64,000 nt of DNA from Bacteroides nordii WAL 11050 = JCM 12987 (lineage in GTDB: Bacteria > Bacteroidota > Bacteroidia > Bacteroidales > Bacteroidaceae), in the NCBI GenBank assembly GCA_000613465.1, contig BAJA01000017.1, forward strand, positions 1-64,000, read 5' to 3'. Both the position numbers and the translations under genes were made by a program. Below are positions 43,945 through 54,885 of the stretch, piece after piece. The notes below the pieces were generated by a model that was not told the DNA's origin, ran no database searches, and saw nothing but the letters and a program-made list of their open reading frames with translations. Each line of letters starts with the position of its first letter. Positions within the stretch are counted from its first letter, which is position 1.

Positions 43945-46900
43945 TTGGAATATCGTGTTGACACCGAACGCAAATTTCAAAAAAATACCGGTTATCTTAA
44001 TATCCAGGAACGTCGTTGGCTACTTGACTTTTTCCCCTCTTTGTCAAAGTACATCTATACCGGATCTTATCTTCGTCCGATTGTTGTAACAGAGAGCAAC
44101 GTCACCTATACAGATCGTGAACTCCCCAGCAATTATACTTTCACTTACAAGTATGCCGATGCCCGACCCTTTCTTAACATTCCGCGAACCGAACCTGCCG
44201 GAGATTTAAATATCACCGTTCCCGGTGTCGGGTCTTTTACGGTGCCCCCTCGGCTTGTTGAATTTCCCCGCCTTCCACTCACCGAGGGGGCACTTTTTCC
44301 CGTGCAGGATCCTTATTCCGAAAAGTGGTATACCGCCACTTCAGGATCCTTAAGTGACTTTATCGCCGAACGCATCGCTAAGAACTATGTTGGGGGTGGT
44401 GGTATTGGTCACCAACACAATAATTTTAATCTTCTGGAATTACTTTCATATGGCGAAGAATACTTGCTTGTTTCCGGAAAGAAAATCAAATCTGGAATAG
44501 CTGACGAAGCTCATTCTTTTCATAAAGATACTGCCAGAAATCAGATATCTTTTCTTAAAGGCTTATCCTCAGAGAAGTTGATCGAAGCAAAAGAGGGGAT
44601 ACGTATTGGCGACGGACTTATAGAATGGGACCCTGAGTACAACATTCTTAGAATTTCAAAATCTGATGGTAGTGCTGCTGGTATAGCAGCTTCCGGTAGT
44701 GTATCTGCAAAAGGTTATTCGCCTGGTTCCGCGGGAGGAGTTGGCGGTGCTTCAGCTCTTTATCAATTGGTGGATGTCATTGCAAATTCTACTGGCACAG
44801 GAGTCGAAGGGGCCGTAGATGGCTCTATTCTGAAATATGATGCCTTAGCTGATAGATGGAAAGCAGGAGAAGCCGGATTGAATGAAAACCAACTTGCTGC
44901 TTACTTGTCTAAAAACAACTATGCCAAGAAATCGGATATTCCCTCCTTGGCCGGATATGCTACAGAGAAATGGGTTGCGGACAAAGGCTATCTCGCAGCT
45001 ACTGCATCCGATAAAGCGAACTGGAATGCGGCCTACGGCTGGGGCAATCATGCTTTATCTGGCTATGCAAAACAGACAGATCTAAAGACTGTTTCGGATA
45101 AGCTAAACAGTTTCTTGTCCGGAGAAAGTATATCGGATACTATCGACAACTGGAAAGAGTTTCAGAAGGTATTCGAGAACTTCCCCGATTCTGCCAACAT
45201 GGTTGAACTCCTTCGGGGAAAAGTAGATATCACAACCTCCGTCAAAGCTGGTACAGGTCTTACCGGTGGTGGAATACTATCTAAAGATATCACACTCTCA
45301 TTAGGTGAGACTGGTGTTTCTGTCGGAACATATACAAAACTAACGGTTGATAAGTATGGCCGTGTTACTTCCGGCACATCTTTGATTGCATCTGATATTC
45401 CGTCTTTGGCAATCAGTAAGATCACAGGTCTGCAAGACGCTTTAAATAGTAAACTAAACTCTAATGATTTTCAGAGCAAATTTGACGCAGCCATAGCAGC
45501 CTGGTTTGTACGCGATGAAGATAATAAGGGTATCCGCCCTGCTACATATAAAGGTGAAGAGGTCGGGTTCTACAGTAACACTTATCTTTCTGCAAAAGGT
45601 CGTGCAGCCGGTTCCGGTGGTGGCGGAGGAGGTGCTTCTGCGTTATACCAGTTGTTAGATGTTATTCCTAATGCATCCGGTACGGGAGTTGAAGGGGTAG
45701 CAGATGGATATGTTCTGGCATACGATGCCTTGGCCGGTAAGTGGAAAGCTGCACAGCGACTTGATGAAACTGCTTTGAAGGCTTATCTTACCACTAACAA
45801 GTATGCAACGCAAGGTTGGGTATCAGGACAAGGATACCTTACTCAACATCAATCTTTAGCTAATTATGTTACACTTAATACTGCTCAGGAAATAACAGGA
45901 GATAAGACTTTTTTCAGCAGTAATGGTAATCTTAGGACTGTTATTAATGGTAGAGATATAATAACTGTTCACAATAGTAATTACGTCGGGGGCTGGACGA
46001 GAGGATTAATCTTTAGAAAAGCTGATGGCGCGACAAACTATGGAACCTTTGGCGCTTATGGCAGCGACCAAGCATTAAATTATTTATATATCGGACAGAA
46101 TTATACAAATCCGTGGATTACCTTTAATGATACTCTTGTTAAGAGTAATGTTGCTTTTGAAGCTTCATCTATTAGAAAGACTGGCGGTACTTCTGCTCAG
46201 TTCTTAAAGGCTGATGGTAGTGTGGATAGCAGTACTTATTTGACTACTGTTTCTGCATCTTCTACTTATGTACGTAAAGTAGGAGATATCATGACCGGTG
46301 CTTTGACTGTTCCCAATCTTGTTATAAGTAGTACTGATGGAGTGAAACATATTGCTTTCAGTAGAGGTAGTTATAATTATATAACAACTCCTGCAAATTC
46401 TTTATTAGCTTTTGTAATGAATAATAAGGTTACTGATCCTAATAATGCAGATTTCATCATTACAAACAACGGGATATATTCCGGAGGCACGGGAATTGTT
46501 ACCAATGGAACTAATGCCCACAGATGGTCTAACGTATTTTCTGTTTTAGGAAACTTTAGTGGTGTTATTACAGCAGGAAGTAGTATCAATGCAGCTGGTA
46601 CCATTAATTCTGGTGGAAATGTTAATGCTGAGAATTATATTGTCACCAAAAAGGGTTGGTTTCAGAATGATTTAGTCGGAGGCGGATTGTATAACAAAGG
46701 TGGTGATGCACGTTGGTTCTATGACGGCTTTCAGTGGTACGCTGATAAAGCAGTTCTTTCCATATCAACAATCACTGGGACAAGGTTAGTATCTAATATT
46801 GCTAATGGAACTGCACCTCTTATTGTTAGTTCTTCCACAATGGTTAATAATTTGAATAGCCAGTATTTAGGTGGATACGATAGAGGTAGATATGTATATC

Positions 46901-48333
46901 ATAATGCTTATAGTAATACTAATGGTTGTCTTGTTAGATTAACTGCCCGTGCCACAGAAGCATGTATGATAACTGTACATATTATTGGCAATTCGTATAA
47001 TGCAAAAAATGTACCTATTGATACAACTATTCAGTTCTACAATTACCCACCGGAAAATAAGATAGTTAATCCATCTGCCGTTCACAATGGATATAATTTT
47101 GGCAGCATAGACGTTTTTAATTACGACGGGCAAGTATATCTCTGGTTTAAACAGACGGGGCTTTATCAATCTTTCAGTATAATTGCCAGATATACAAATG
47201 GTAATGGTAATTATTATGGAGTTAATGTAGTAGAAAGTATTACAAACGCTGCTAAGCCTACAGCGGAAGTTACAAGATCAGTAACTATAACTCCTTCTGT
47301 TTCTGCGTTGCTTACTGATAATGTCGCTTCTGCTACTAAATTAGCTAACAGTAGGAGAATATTCGGACAGTTATTCGATGGTACTACTGATGTATCTGGA
47401 GAAGCGTCTGGGATTACGAGAGTTAGTAATACTTCTGGTTCTAATTTATTCTTAGGTAATAGTGACGGTACAGGATGGGTACAAGCAGGAAATATGTGTG
47501 CCAGTTCTGGTACTACATATTGGTCTCTAAGAACAACAGGAGTTGGACATCTTAGAAGATTAAATTTAGGAGATTCAGAAAATGATGATTCAAATTATAG
47601 ATTAGCAGTAGCAGGTAATCAGTATATAAATGGTAGTATAGTATCTCCTTATTATCGTATTAATTATAGTAATACTAATCCGTATTATAGCCTTACTAAA
47701 GGTGATTTAACAGCGCATTTCCAAATATCTGGTGAAAAAGCGTATGTAGGATTTGGAATTAATGGAGCAATTAATATAACTCAGGATGGTAAGGTCGGTA
47801 TCGGTCTTGGTGCTACTACGCCCTCATATAGATTGCATGTAAACGGCGACTCATATTTTAATGGAAGTTTGATCATCAGTGCCAACAATGGAAAGAAATA
47901 TCGAATCTCTGTGAACGAAGATTATAATGGGTTGGTAATATCAAGAGAAGATGGTACAGTTGCTAATCTTGTATCAACTGGTGGTATGTCTGCTAAGGGA
48001 TATGCTTCAGGCTCAGGCGGCTCAGGCGGTGGACTTATTCAAAATGTGTATGGGTATGATGATCTTGGCAAATCATATAGTAGTACTGATTACACCAACA
48101 CTTTCAATGCAGATACAACTAATAGACTTGCTGCTCGAATAGCTTCATTAGAGGGAGGAAGTGCCTTAAACTTTGTGACTGCCGGCACAGGGGAATTTTT
48201 AAAATCGGTTAGTAAAAGCGGAACTACTGTTACTTTTACTAAGGGAACGCCTAATTATATCAATTCTTCTACAACAGAACGTGGCGTAAAGCTAATGCCA
48301 CAGGAAATGGTCTACTTAAATTGTATTTTTTAA
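43945..48333 (+). CDS. Giant tail fibre, central part (frameshifted)
   Basis: Receptor-binding fibre shaft. Repeated modules include ASALYQLVDVIANSTGTGVE and its later copy ASALYQLLDVIPNASGTGVE, and glycine-rich linkers (SVSAKGYSPGSAGGVGGAS, LSAKGRAAGSGGGGGGAS, MSAKGYASGSGGSGGG). The TTG start at 43945 is weak, supporting fusion with the upstream part. The frame ends after MVYLNCIF; adding one A near 48278 continues as TWRKANATGNGLLKLYFLNG. Confidence 0.8.
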   Translation: MEYRVDTERKFQKNTGYLNIQERRWLLDFFPSLSKYIYTGSYLRPIVVTESNVTYTDRELPSNYTFTYKYADARPFLNIPRTEPAGDLNITVPGVGSFTVPPRLVEFPRLPLTEGALFPVQDPYSEKWYTATSGSLSDFIAERIAKNYVGGGGIGHQHNNFNLLELLSYGEEYLLVSGKKIKSGIADEAHSFHKDTARNQISFLKGLSSEKLIEAKEGIRIGDGLIEWDPEYNILRISKSDGSAAGIAASGSVSAKGYSPGSAGGVGGASALYQLVDVIANSTGTGVEGAVDGSILKYDALADRWKAGEAGLNENQLAAYLSKNNYAKKSDIPSLAGYATEKWVADKGYLAATASDKANWNAAYGWGNHALSGYAKQTDLKTVSDKLNSFLSGESISDTIDNWKEFQKVFENFPDSANMVELLRGKVDITTSVKAGTGLTGGGILSKDITLSLGETGVSVGTYTKLTVDKYGRVTSGTSLIASDIPSLAISKITGLQDALNSKLNSNDFQSKFDAAIAAWFVRDEDNKGIRPATYKGEEVGFYSNTYLSAKGRAAGSGGGGGGASALYQLLDVIPNASGTGVEGVADGYVLAYDALAGKWKAAQRLDETALKAYLTTNKYATQGWVSGQGYLTQHQSLANYVTLNTAQEITGDKTFFSSNGNLRTVINGRDIITVHNSNYVGGWTRGLIFRKADGATNYGTFGAYGSDQALNYLYIGQNYTNPWITFNDTLVKSNVAFEASSIRKTGGTSAQFLKADGSVDSSTYLTTVSASSTYVRKVGDIMTGALTVPNLVISSTDGVKHIAFSRGSYNYITTPANSLLAFVMNNKVTDPNNADFIITNNGIYSGGTGIVTNGTNAHRWSNVFSVLGNFSGVITAGSSINAAGTINSGGNVNAENYIVTKKGWFQNDLVGGGLYNKGGDARWFYDGFQWYADKAVLSISTITGTRLVSNIANGTAPLIVSSSTMVNNLNSQYLGGYDRGRYVYHNAYSNTNGCLVRLTARATEACMITVHIIGNSYNAKNVPIDTTIQFYNYPPENKIVNPSAVHNGYNFGSIDVFNYDGQVYLWFKQTGLYQSFSIIARYTNGNGNYYGVNVVESITNAAKPTAEVTRSVTITPSVSALLTDNVASATKLANSRRIFGQLFDGTTDVSGEASGITRVSNTSGSNLFLGNSDGTGWVQAGNMCASSGTTYWSLRTTGVGHLRRLNLGDSENDDSNYRLAVAGNQYINGSIVSPYYRINYSNTNPYYSLTKGDLTAHFQISGEKAYVGFGINGAINITQDGKVGIGLGATTPSYRLHVNGDSYFNGSLIISANNGKKYRISVNEDYNGLVISREDGTVANLVSTGGMSAKGYASGSGGSGGGLIQNVYGYDDLGKSYSSTDYTNTFNADTTNRLAARIASLEGGSALNFVTAGTGEFLKSVSKSGTTVTFTKGTPNYINSSTTERGVKLMPQEMVYLNCIF

Positions 48334-51300
48334 ATGGTACACAATCAGGCATAGGCACAGGTACTTATTATGATGCTTTATACCTAAGTAGTTATGTAGA
48401 TAATTCTGGTGGTGGTAGTAATCTTATTACTTTTAATAAAAGTAACGGTGAAATGGCTATTCACTATCAAGCGTTCGGGGCTACTGCATGGGGTACCCGT
48501 CGTGTCGTTCTTGACAGTGGTAATTTTGCTAATTATGCTCCTACGAAAACTGGTGGCGGTGCATCCGGTAGTTGGGGTATTAATATTACTGGTAATGCTG
48601 CTACTGCCAGTTCTGCTACGACAGCTAATAGTTCCAATGTCTTAACTGTTACCACAAACTTTGATCCTGCAAATTTAGCAGTAGACGCATTGAAAGTAAA
48701 GGCATACGATAGTTATACTATTGCCAACACTCCTTCTACTTATGGAAATGTACTTGAAATAAATGGTATTTCGGGGCATTGGAAACCTCAATTGTGGTTT
48801 GATGGAAGTTCTACCGGTAGTGTCAGACATAGAAACAGAAACTATAACGCTACTTCATGGGGAGCCTGGTATACATTATTAGATACCAATAATTACGCTG
48901 TTACTCTTGATCCTATATATTTGAAAAAAGCCGGTGGCATAATGACCGGAGCGTTGTCTGTACCTACTTTAACTATAACAAGTCAAAATCAAGAAGGTCA
49001 TATAAAGTTCTCAAGGGCCGGCGTTAACTATATAACTTGTCCTGCTTCTGGTTATATGGCATTCGTATCCAATGGTAAAGCTGTAAGTGCTGCAAATTCG
49101 GATGTCATTATAAGTGGTGACAGAATATATCCCGGAACTCATAACTTAGTTGCTAATGGTACGGATGCCAATAGGTGGAAAAATGTTTATTCGGTATTAG
49201 GTAACTTCAGTGGCGCAGTAACAATGAGCGCAGGATTAAATGTTACTGGAAGTATTGTTTTAGCAACAGATTGGGTTAGATTTAGTAAAATCAACATTGG
49301 GTTATATAATACACAAGGTGACGCAAGATTTGTTTATGACGGAACTTATTGGAGAGCAGACAAGCATATTTATAGTACTAATAATATGTTGGCCAATCAA
49401 TTTGTTTCAAATGTCGCCACAGGTGCTGCTCCGCTTATAATATCTTCTACTACTAAGGTAACAAATCTTCATGCTGACTTATTAGATGGTTATCATGCAA
49501 CTACAAGTTCTTCTGCAAGTACTATTGTGGCAAGAGATAGCAGTAAATATGTTTATCTAAATTATATTAATAGTGATACTGGTAGAGGTGAAAATGGTGT
49601 ATTAGATCAATTCATATGTACTAATAGTTCTGATAATTTCTATCGTAAATATAGTAGAGATTATGTAAGAGTACGATTAAATGATTTTATTAATAATTGC
49701 AAGACATTAGATTTAACTTCATTGGATCAGAACACTTATTACCCGTGTAGTGTCACTATTAGTGCCAAAGAACCTACTACCATTAATATCTTTGTTTCTC
49801 TTAACAGTGGTAGTAAACCATCATGGTCTACACATACGAACGGTTTTACCATGAATTTAAGTTGGCAAGTGTTTGGCGGTGGATGGGGAACTACTGCAAT
49901 TCAGAGAAAAATATTTAATTACTATGTTTCCAGTGTTACTACCGGTGTTCAACCTTGTGGTGGAATTGAACAAAACGCATATGCATCTACTGAGATTGTT
50001 TACTTAAGAGGTGGGGCTAAATATCTATATACGATAAGCAACTCAACTTCTGCTATCGCTATAAATACAAACGGATACAGTTGGTCAAGCGGCAATTATA
50101 GTTATTCTGCACCATTAATATCTGCACCTAAGAAACACCCTTCATTATGCTATGAATCAAGTTCTATGTTAGGGTCTTATAATATTTATTGTGCATACTT
50201 ACAAGTTGATGATATTAAGGTTAATGGTACTGTTACGGCTGCAACGTATAAGTCTGGAAAAAGCATGTTTCAGGACGGGCAACTGGAATTATCTGGTCCA
50301 ACTCCTTATATTGATTTTCACTACAACAACTCTACGGCTGACTATACACACAGAATTATTGCTGCCACAGCTAATAGGATGGATATCACAACCAACTTGC
50401 AGGTCAATGGAGTTCTTTCTACCAATGCAGCTTATTTAGAAACGTCTAATCCCGGATTTAAGACGGGTAATGTTATATTCAGAGCTACCAATACTAATAT
50501 TGCAGAGATATCTTCTTATAATGCTGAACTGATATTTAGTGGTGGTGGGACAATGGCAGTCAATGTTAGAGCGAGTGGATCCGGGAGAACTATTCCGACA
50601 AAATGGAATTGGCATAGAGGTGCTGCTAATACATGGGCTGATTTTGAGATAGGTCTGCTTACAACCCATGCATCTGCGCATTTAGGTGGGGATGTTACTA
50701 TAACAGATGATCTTAACGTTAGTGGTAGTACTACATTTGCAGGACATGTAATAGCTGGAATGGGATTAGATGTAATTGATCTCACATACTTGCAGGATGA
50801 TTTACAAGTTGATGGCTATTCTTCTTTTAATAGTGATGTTACTATTAATGCTAATTTAGGCATGAGGGGTACTATTGATTTAATAGGCGGAACAATCCGG
50901 GGTGATTCAAAAAGTAAAATAATATGTGATGGTATCGGTATTTCAACCGGAAATAAAGAATCCGGTTGCATAATCTCCGGTAACCCTTCTTCCTGGAACA
51001 TCGCTTTCGACCACAACGATATTCAGGCCCGTAACAACGGTATCATGTCTGTATTGTATCTTAACGATTACGGTGGTGACGTGTCTATCACGAATGCATC
51101 CTCCGCCTATGGTGTGAAGATCTTGTCTACTAAAGCATCCACAAGTTATAGTAATGGAGCATTGACCGTAGGCGGCGGCATCGGTGTAGGTGGAAGTATC
51201 TATACACGTGGAAACGTAATTGCTGACGGTGGCATAAGTGCTAAATCAGCATCTGATCAACGTCTGAAAACAAACTTTGATAGGAATGTTCGATACGACG

Positions 51301-51644
51301 AAAGGCTGTTGTCTTTAGGCTGTGTACTTGATTATAGTTATAATGATCTCGCCTTGCAACGTGGCGAAGGTGGGGTTGACAGAAAAAGGCATACAGGACT
51401 CATATATCAAAATGTAGAGAAAATCATGCCTCATATTACATATAAGTCAGCAGATGGCTACGGCTCGATCAACTATATATCACCTGACTTTATAGCCACG
51501 ATTGCCGGTGCTACACAACTCAATACATTAGGACTAAGATCAGTCGTAAGAAATGCCGCAAGTCTTGAAAGCAGAATCAATGCATTAGAGAAAGAGAATG
51601 AGAAACTTAAATCAGAAATAAAGAGATTGGGAGGTAGGATATGA
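48321..51644 (+). CDS. Giant tail fibre, C-terminal part with S74 intramolecular chaperone
   Basis: Repeats fibre modules of the central part (VPTLTITSQNQEGHIKFSRA, ANRWKNVYSVLGNFSGAVT) and contains LHADLLDGYHATTSSSAS. The C-terminal ~120 residues form a peptidase S74 intramolecular chaperone: ASDQRLKTNFDRNVRYDERL, GLIYQNVEKIMPHI, and a closing coiled coil (ASLESRINALEKENEKLKSE). This domain trimerises the fibre and then cuts itself off at the conserved serine of SDQRLK. Overlaps the next gene by ATGA. Confidence 0.85.
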   Translation: MYFLNGTQSGIGTGTYYDALYLSSYVDNSGGGSNLITFNKSNGEMAIHYQAFGATAWGTRRVVLDSGNFANYAPTKTGGGASGSWGINITGNAATASSATTANSSNVLTVTTNFDPANLAVDALKVKAYDSYTIANTPSTYGNVLEINGISGHWKPQLWFDGSSTGSVRHRNRNYNATSWGAWYTLLDTNNYAVTLDPIYLKKAGGIMTGALSVPTLTITSQNQEGHIKFSRAGVNYITCPASGYMAFVSNGKAVSAANSDVIISGDRIYPGTHNLVANGTDANRWKNVYSVLGNFSGAVTMSAGLNVTGSIVLATDWVRFSKINIGLYNTQGDARFVYDGTYWRADKHIYSTNNMLANQFVSNVATGAAPLIISSTTKVTNLHADLLDGYHATTSSSASTIVARDSSKYVYLNYINSDTGRGENGVLDQFICTNSSDNFYRKYSRDYVRVRLNDFINNCKTLDLTSLDQNTYYPCSVTISAKEPTTINIFVSLNSGSKPSWSTHTNGFTMNLSWQVFGGGWGTTAIQRKIFNYYVSSVTTGVQPCGGIEQNAYASTEIVYLRGGAKYLYTISNSTSAIAINTNGYSWSSGNYSYSAPLISAPKKHPSLCYESSSMLGSYNIYCAYLQVDDIKVNGTVTAATYKSGKSMFQDGQLELSGPTPYIDFHYNNSTADYTHRIIAATANRMDITTNLQVNGVLSTNAAYLETSNPGFKTGNVIFRATNTNIAEISSYNAELIFSGGGTMAVNVRASGSGRTIPTKWNWHRGAANTWADFEIGLLTTHASAHLGGDVTITDDLNVSGSTTFAGHVIAGMGLDVIDLTYLQDDLQVDGYSSFNSDVTINANLGMRGTIDLIGGTIRGDSKSKIICDGIGISTGNKESGCIISGNPSSWNIAFDHNDIQARNNGIMSVLYLNDYGGDVSITNASSAYGVKILSTKASTSYSNGALTVGGGIGVGGSIYTRGNVIADGGISAKSASDQRLKTNFDRNVRYDERLLSLGCVLDYSYNDLALQRGEGGVDRKRHTGLIYQNVEKIMPHITYKSADGYGSINYISPDFIATIAGATQLNTLGLRSVVRNAASLESRINALEKENEKLKSEIKRLGGRI

Positions 51645-53449
51645 TAAAGAGGGCATTAGTCGTATATGGCAATCTATATATAGATGTTATAGATACAGAG
51701 AATATATACGCCCAGGGAGGAAGTATCATCAAGACTTCTAAAGAGATGATACAAGGTTTTCTCAAAGACTTTAATTCTTGTGATGTGAAGATTGCCTATG
51801 GTAATGTAAGGTACACCAATCTTATCATTGAGAATAATGTACAGCTTTTCATCTATGCAACTGGAAGTATCAACATGGGAGAAGTTGTTGCCGCCCGTAT
51901 GAGATCTGTTAATTTGCAGGAAGAGCATATAGAACAATATACTGCTTTCTATGCACTTTCCTACAATGTCATCAATGCCCCCATTAATCTCTCAGAACCA
52001 TACCAGGTTATTGGATTAGGGCAATACAACGGTTTTTGGGATACAGTATATGTAGCTAATTCAATTAAAGTAAATATACTTAGCAAGCATAAGCCTGTCG
52101 AAAGTAATAACCCTGCCATGGATATTGGGGTAGGAAACAATTACCGGGGAGAAAGCGGGCGATTGGGAATGTTACCAATATATACCGGATTACCAGCTTC
52201 CGGAGAAATCAATTCCGGTTTGATAGATACCATAACCCACGTTTGGCAAAAGAACACCCTTTTGCCATGGGGACGTTTAACGGATTTTGAAGGCTACTGT
52301 CATAGCGACGATTATACTTCTATAGCCGGACACAGACACCTGATATCGGTAGATGGTTTTGACCCTAAGTTCCAGATTACGTTAGAAGATGTTGTTGTTC
52401 CTCCTAAGATTGCCTTGTCTTGTTACCAGGGCACTAATGATGCATTATTAAGTATTAAGGATATATTAGGAGAGTATTACGATGCAGCTTACCTGACTTG
52501 TGTCGTCTACAATAAAACGAAGAACATAATACATAATTATAAGGATTCAGTACTACTGAAGAACAGACCGGAGACATTTGCTTTCTATCCTAATATAAGT
52601 TCCGATCACAAATGGATTGACTTTAACGACGAAGTCCTTATTGCCGTATGTATTACTTCCACCAACAGAGTGTATTCCATAAAGGCATATAATGTATCCG
52701 GCTACGAGGTGAAGAAGGAATACACTTCAGAGGTTTATCGAGCTTTAGACCTTCCGGGGCTGTATGTAGATTATACTGAGAGCTCCCAAGTCAGAACCTT
52801 AGAAATGGATAGTGTCCGCGAGTTGGTTTTCAATTTCTACAACAACAGCGATGTTGCAATATCTTCTCCGGCAAAAGTCAAAATAGTCGTTCAATCAACT
52901 GCAATTGTAACGCAGTTATCCTACTATAATACTCAGATCATAGAACTTAATAATCAAGGTACCATACAACCTTATGATTTCCGATATCAAACGGCTAAGA
53001 TCTCAACAGCCGGCTTTGGCATATACTTCGCAAATACAACCTTGCAGAATCCTCGGTCCTGGACCATGTTCATCTACACGGTCGATTCAAACAACAATGA
53101 AGATAAACTGATAGGTGTGTACAATAGAGACGATTACAGAGGCGAGTTGTATCCAAGCCTGAATCATGCTACCTTCTTAAACGACGACAGCTTGACTTAT
53201 AGAAAGTCATTGCAATACAGTAATAACACTTGGTACTGGCAGTTTACGGTTCTTCCCAATACGACCCATGAGAATTATAAAGTATGGTTTAAACTTAATG
53301 ATCAAAAGACAGGAGAGGACTTCTTGCAATGGCAGGAAACAATAACCGTAATAAAAGGCAAGACTCAAACTTTCGGGGGTTCTTTTACCCAGACAGAACA
53401 TTATATGAACCCTGCAACAGCTGTTATAAATGTTCAGGTTCAGGTATAA
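51641..53449 (+). CDS. Tail-tip structural protein
   Basis: A 602-residue protein coupled by ATGA overlap to the fibre gene. N-terminus KRALVVYGNLYIDVIDTENI; middle THVWQKNTLLPWGRLTDFEG with YTSIAGHRHLISVDGFDP. Beta-rich, and likely attached to the fibre or baseplate. Not a recognised enzyme. Confidence 0.6.
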   Translation: MIKRALVVYGNLYIDVIDTENIYAQGGSIIKTSKEMIQGFLKDFNSCDVKIAYGNVRYTNLIIENNVQLFIYATGSINMGEVVAARMRSVNLQEEHIEQYTAFYALSYNVINAPINLSEPYQVIGLGQYNGFWDTVYVANSIKVNILSKHKPVESNNPAMDIGVGNNYRGESGRLGMLPIYTGLPASGEINSGLIDTITHVWQKNTLLPWGRLTDFEGYCHSDDYTSIAGHRHLISVDGFDPKFQITLEDVVVPPKIALSCYQGTNDALLSIKDILGEYYDAAYLTCVVYNKTKNIIHNYKDSVLLKNRPETFAFYPNISSDHKWIDFNDEVLIAVCITSTNRVYSIKAYNVSGYEVKKEYTSEVYRALDLPGLYVDYTESSQVRTLEMDSVRELVFNFYNNSDVAISSPAKVKIVVQSTAIVTQLSYYNTQIIELNNQGTIQPYDFRYQTAKISTAGFGIYFANTTLQNPRSWTMFIYTVDSNNNEDKLIGVYNRDDYRGELYPSLNHATFLNDDSLTYRKSLQYSNNTWYWQFTVLPNTTHENYKVWFKLNDQKTGEDFLQWQETITVIKGKTQTFGGSFTQTEHYMNPATAVINVQVQV

Positions 53450-53509
53450 GCAAGGAAAAGATATTAACGTAGATATATTATATTATTAACTCATTAAACT
53501 AAAGAAACA

Positions 53510-53800
53510 ATGAATGTAACAAAAGGTAAGACCATTAGCGCAAAGTATAGTTTTAGTGGTCAAGAAGGCGGATTTAAACTGAGTGCTGACTGTGAAAGTA
53601 GAGAAGGTGTATTAGCAGTCGTTGAAAACGGAACAATAGTCAATGCTGCAAATGTCCAGATTGGATCGTTTAACCAGCGTGATCAAACACTGAGCACAAA
53701 TTTCTACGATTCCTCTCAGGCAGTTCCTGCTATTAGTGCAATAACAGGGTTTATTACCGCTGTCGAAGAACAGTTCGCAGCTGAATTGGCAACAAAGTAA
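53510..53800 (+). CDS. Small virion-associated protein
   Basis: A 96-residue protein, predicted beta with a C-terminal helix: NVTKGKTISAKYSFSGQEGG, FITAVEEQFAAELATK. Lies between tail tip and lysis genes. No family recognised. Confidence 0.6.
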   Translation: MNVTKGKTISAKYSFSGQEGGFKLSADCESREGVLAVVENGTIVNAANVQIGSFNQRDQTLSTNFYDSSQAVPAISAITGFITAVEEQFAAELATK

Positions 53801-53866
53801 TTAACCGGGGCGGTTCTGTATCGTCCCACTTTAAAAAGAAGAATTAATCAATTAAAATATAAAGTT

Positions 53867-54445
53867 ATGAAATACGCAGAAATTTTCAACAAAGCAGCTA
53901 TCGTTAGAAACATTCCTCTGATATGTGAAGGAAGAGAGTTACCTTCCGGCATGAATGCCATTGTGGTTTTAACCCGTGTACAGTATGATAAGCATATGCA
54001 TGCTTTTGAAGAAGAGATGAAGGATGTTCTGGAAAGCTTGAAAAAAGAAGGATTCGACGAGCGTTCAGAAAGACAGGAACGCCTGAAAGACATTGATTCC
54101 CGTGCAGAAGCCGCGAAGAAATGGAAAAAGGGCGATAAAGATGAAAATGGAAATCTTATCGAGAAACCGGCTGCACCAACTCCGGAAGAGCTTAAAGAAG
54201 CTGAAGAAATTCGTAAAGAGAAAGATGCCTATGACGAGGAGCTGGAAAAACTGAACTCAGACTACGGTGAAGCTCATGATAAGAAAATGGAGGAAGAGAT
54301 CAAATTTGATGAACGTAAATTCACTGCTGAACAATTTGAGTCGATCATTAAAATGATCGGTATTGAAGGTGATATCGAGGTTAATGGAAATAAAATACCT
54401 AAAACTCACTTCATTAACATGATTGGAGCCTTGTTCGTAGAATAA
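53867..54445 (+). CDS. Charged coiled-coil phage protein
   Basis: A 192-residue protein. Residues about 55-150 are extremely charged and helical (ERQERLKDIDSRAEAAKKWK, EEIRKEKDAYDEELEKLNSD). The C-terminal 40 residues form a folded piece (AEQFESIIKMIGIEGDIEVN). Role unknown. Confidence 0.6.
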   Translation: MKYAEIFNKAAIVRNIPLICEGRELPSGMNAIVVLTRVQYDKHMHAFEEEMKDVLESLKKEGFDERSERQERLKDIDSRAEAAKKWKKGDKDENGNLIEKPAAPTPEELKEAEEIRKEKDAYDEELEKLNSDYGEAHDKKMEEEIKFDERKFTAEQFESIIKMIGIEGDIEVNGNKIPKTHFINMIGALFVE

Positions 54446-54494
54446 TCTTTCGTTGCCTGGTCTTATGACCGGGCAACAATTAATACAATAAGCG

Positions 54495-54866
54495 ATGGGA
54501 TTAAATGACTGGCTGGCAATTATCGGGGCTATAGGAGGTAGTTCTACGATCACATGGTTAATCACTTTCTGGGTGAATCGTAAGACGAATGCCCGGAAAG
54601 AAGACGCTTCTGCTGATGGGATGGAGATACAGAATCTATTGAATATTATCAATGCTCAGTCATCGCAGATTGATAATCAGGAGAAACGGATGGCTACCAG
54701 AGACGCTAAGGTTGATTTCCTTTATTCTGAGAATAATAAGTTGCGTTCTGAACAACTTGAATTGATAAAGGAAAGGCATGAACTTGAACTACGATTAAAA
54801 GAGGCCGAGATAAAGAAGTGTGATGTGAGAGGGTGTGCTAACCGGCAACCACCGAGTGATTACTAA
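54495..54866 (+). CDS. Membrane-anchored coiled-coil protein, holin-like position
   Basis: 123 residues: one N-terminal membrane segment (LAIIGAIGGSSTITWLITFW, residues 7-26), then a long coiled coil (about 45-110). It sits directly before the amidase, the place of a holin or regulator in Bacteroides phages. A single span with a coiled coil is less typical of a pore, so holin is a guess. Confidence 0.6.
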   Translation: MGLNDWLAIIGAIGGSSTITWLITFWVNRKTNARKEDASADGMEIQNLLNIINAQSSQIDNQEKRMATRDAKVDFLYSENNKLRSEQLELIKERHELELRLKEAEIKKCDVRGCANRQPPSDY

Positions 54867-54885
54867 TTAATAAGAAAATAGAGAC

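Noticed and set aside
43945..51644. Diversity-generating retroelement acting on the tail fibre
   Set aside because: No reverse transcriptase, no template repeat and no Avd-like gene found in the window; fibre variability is better explained by module duplication.
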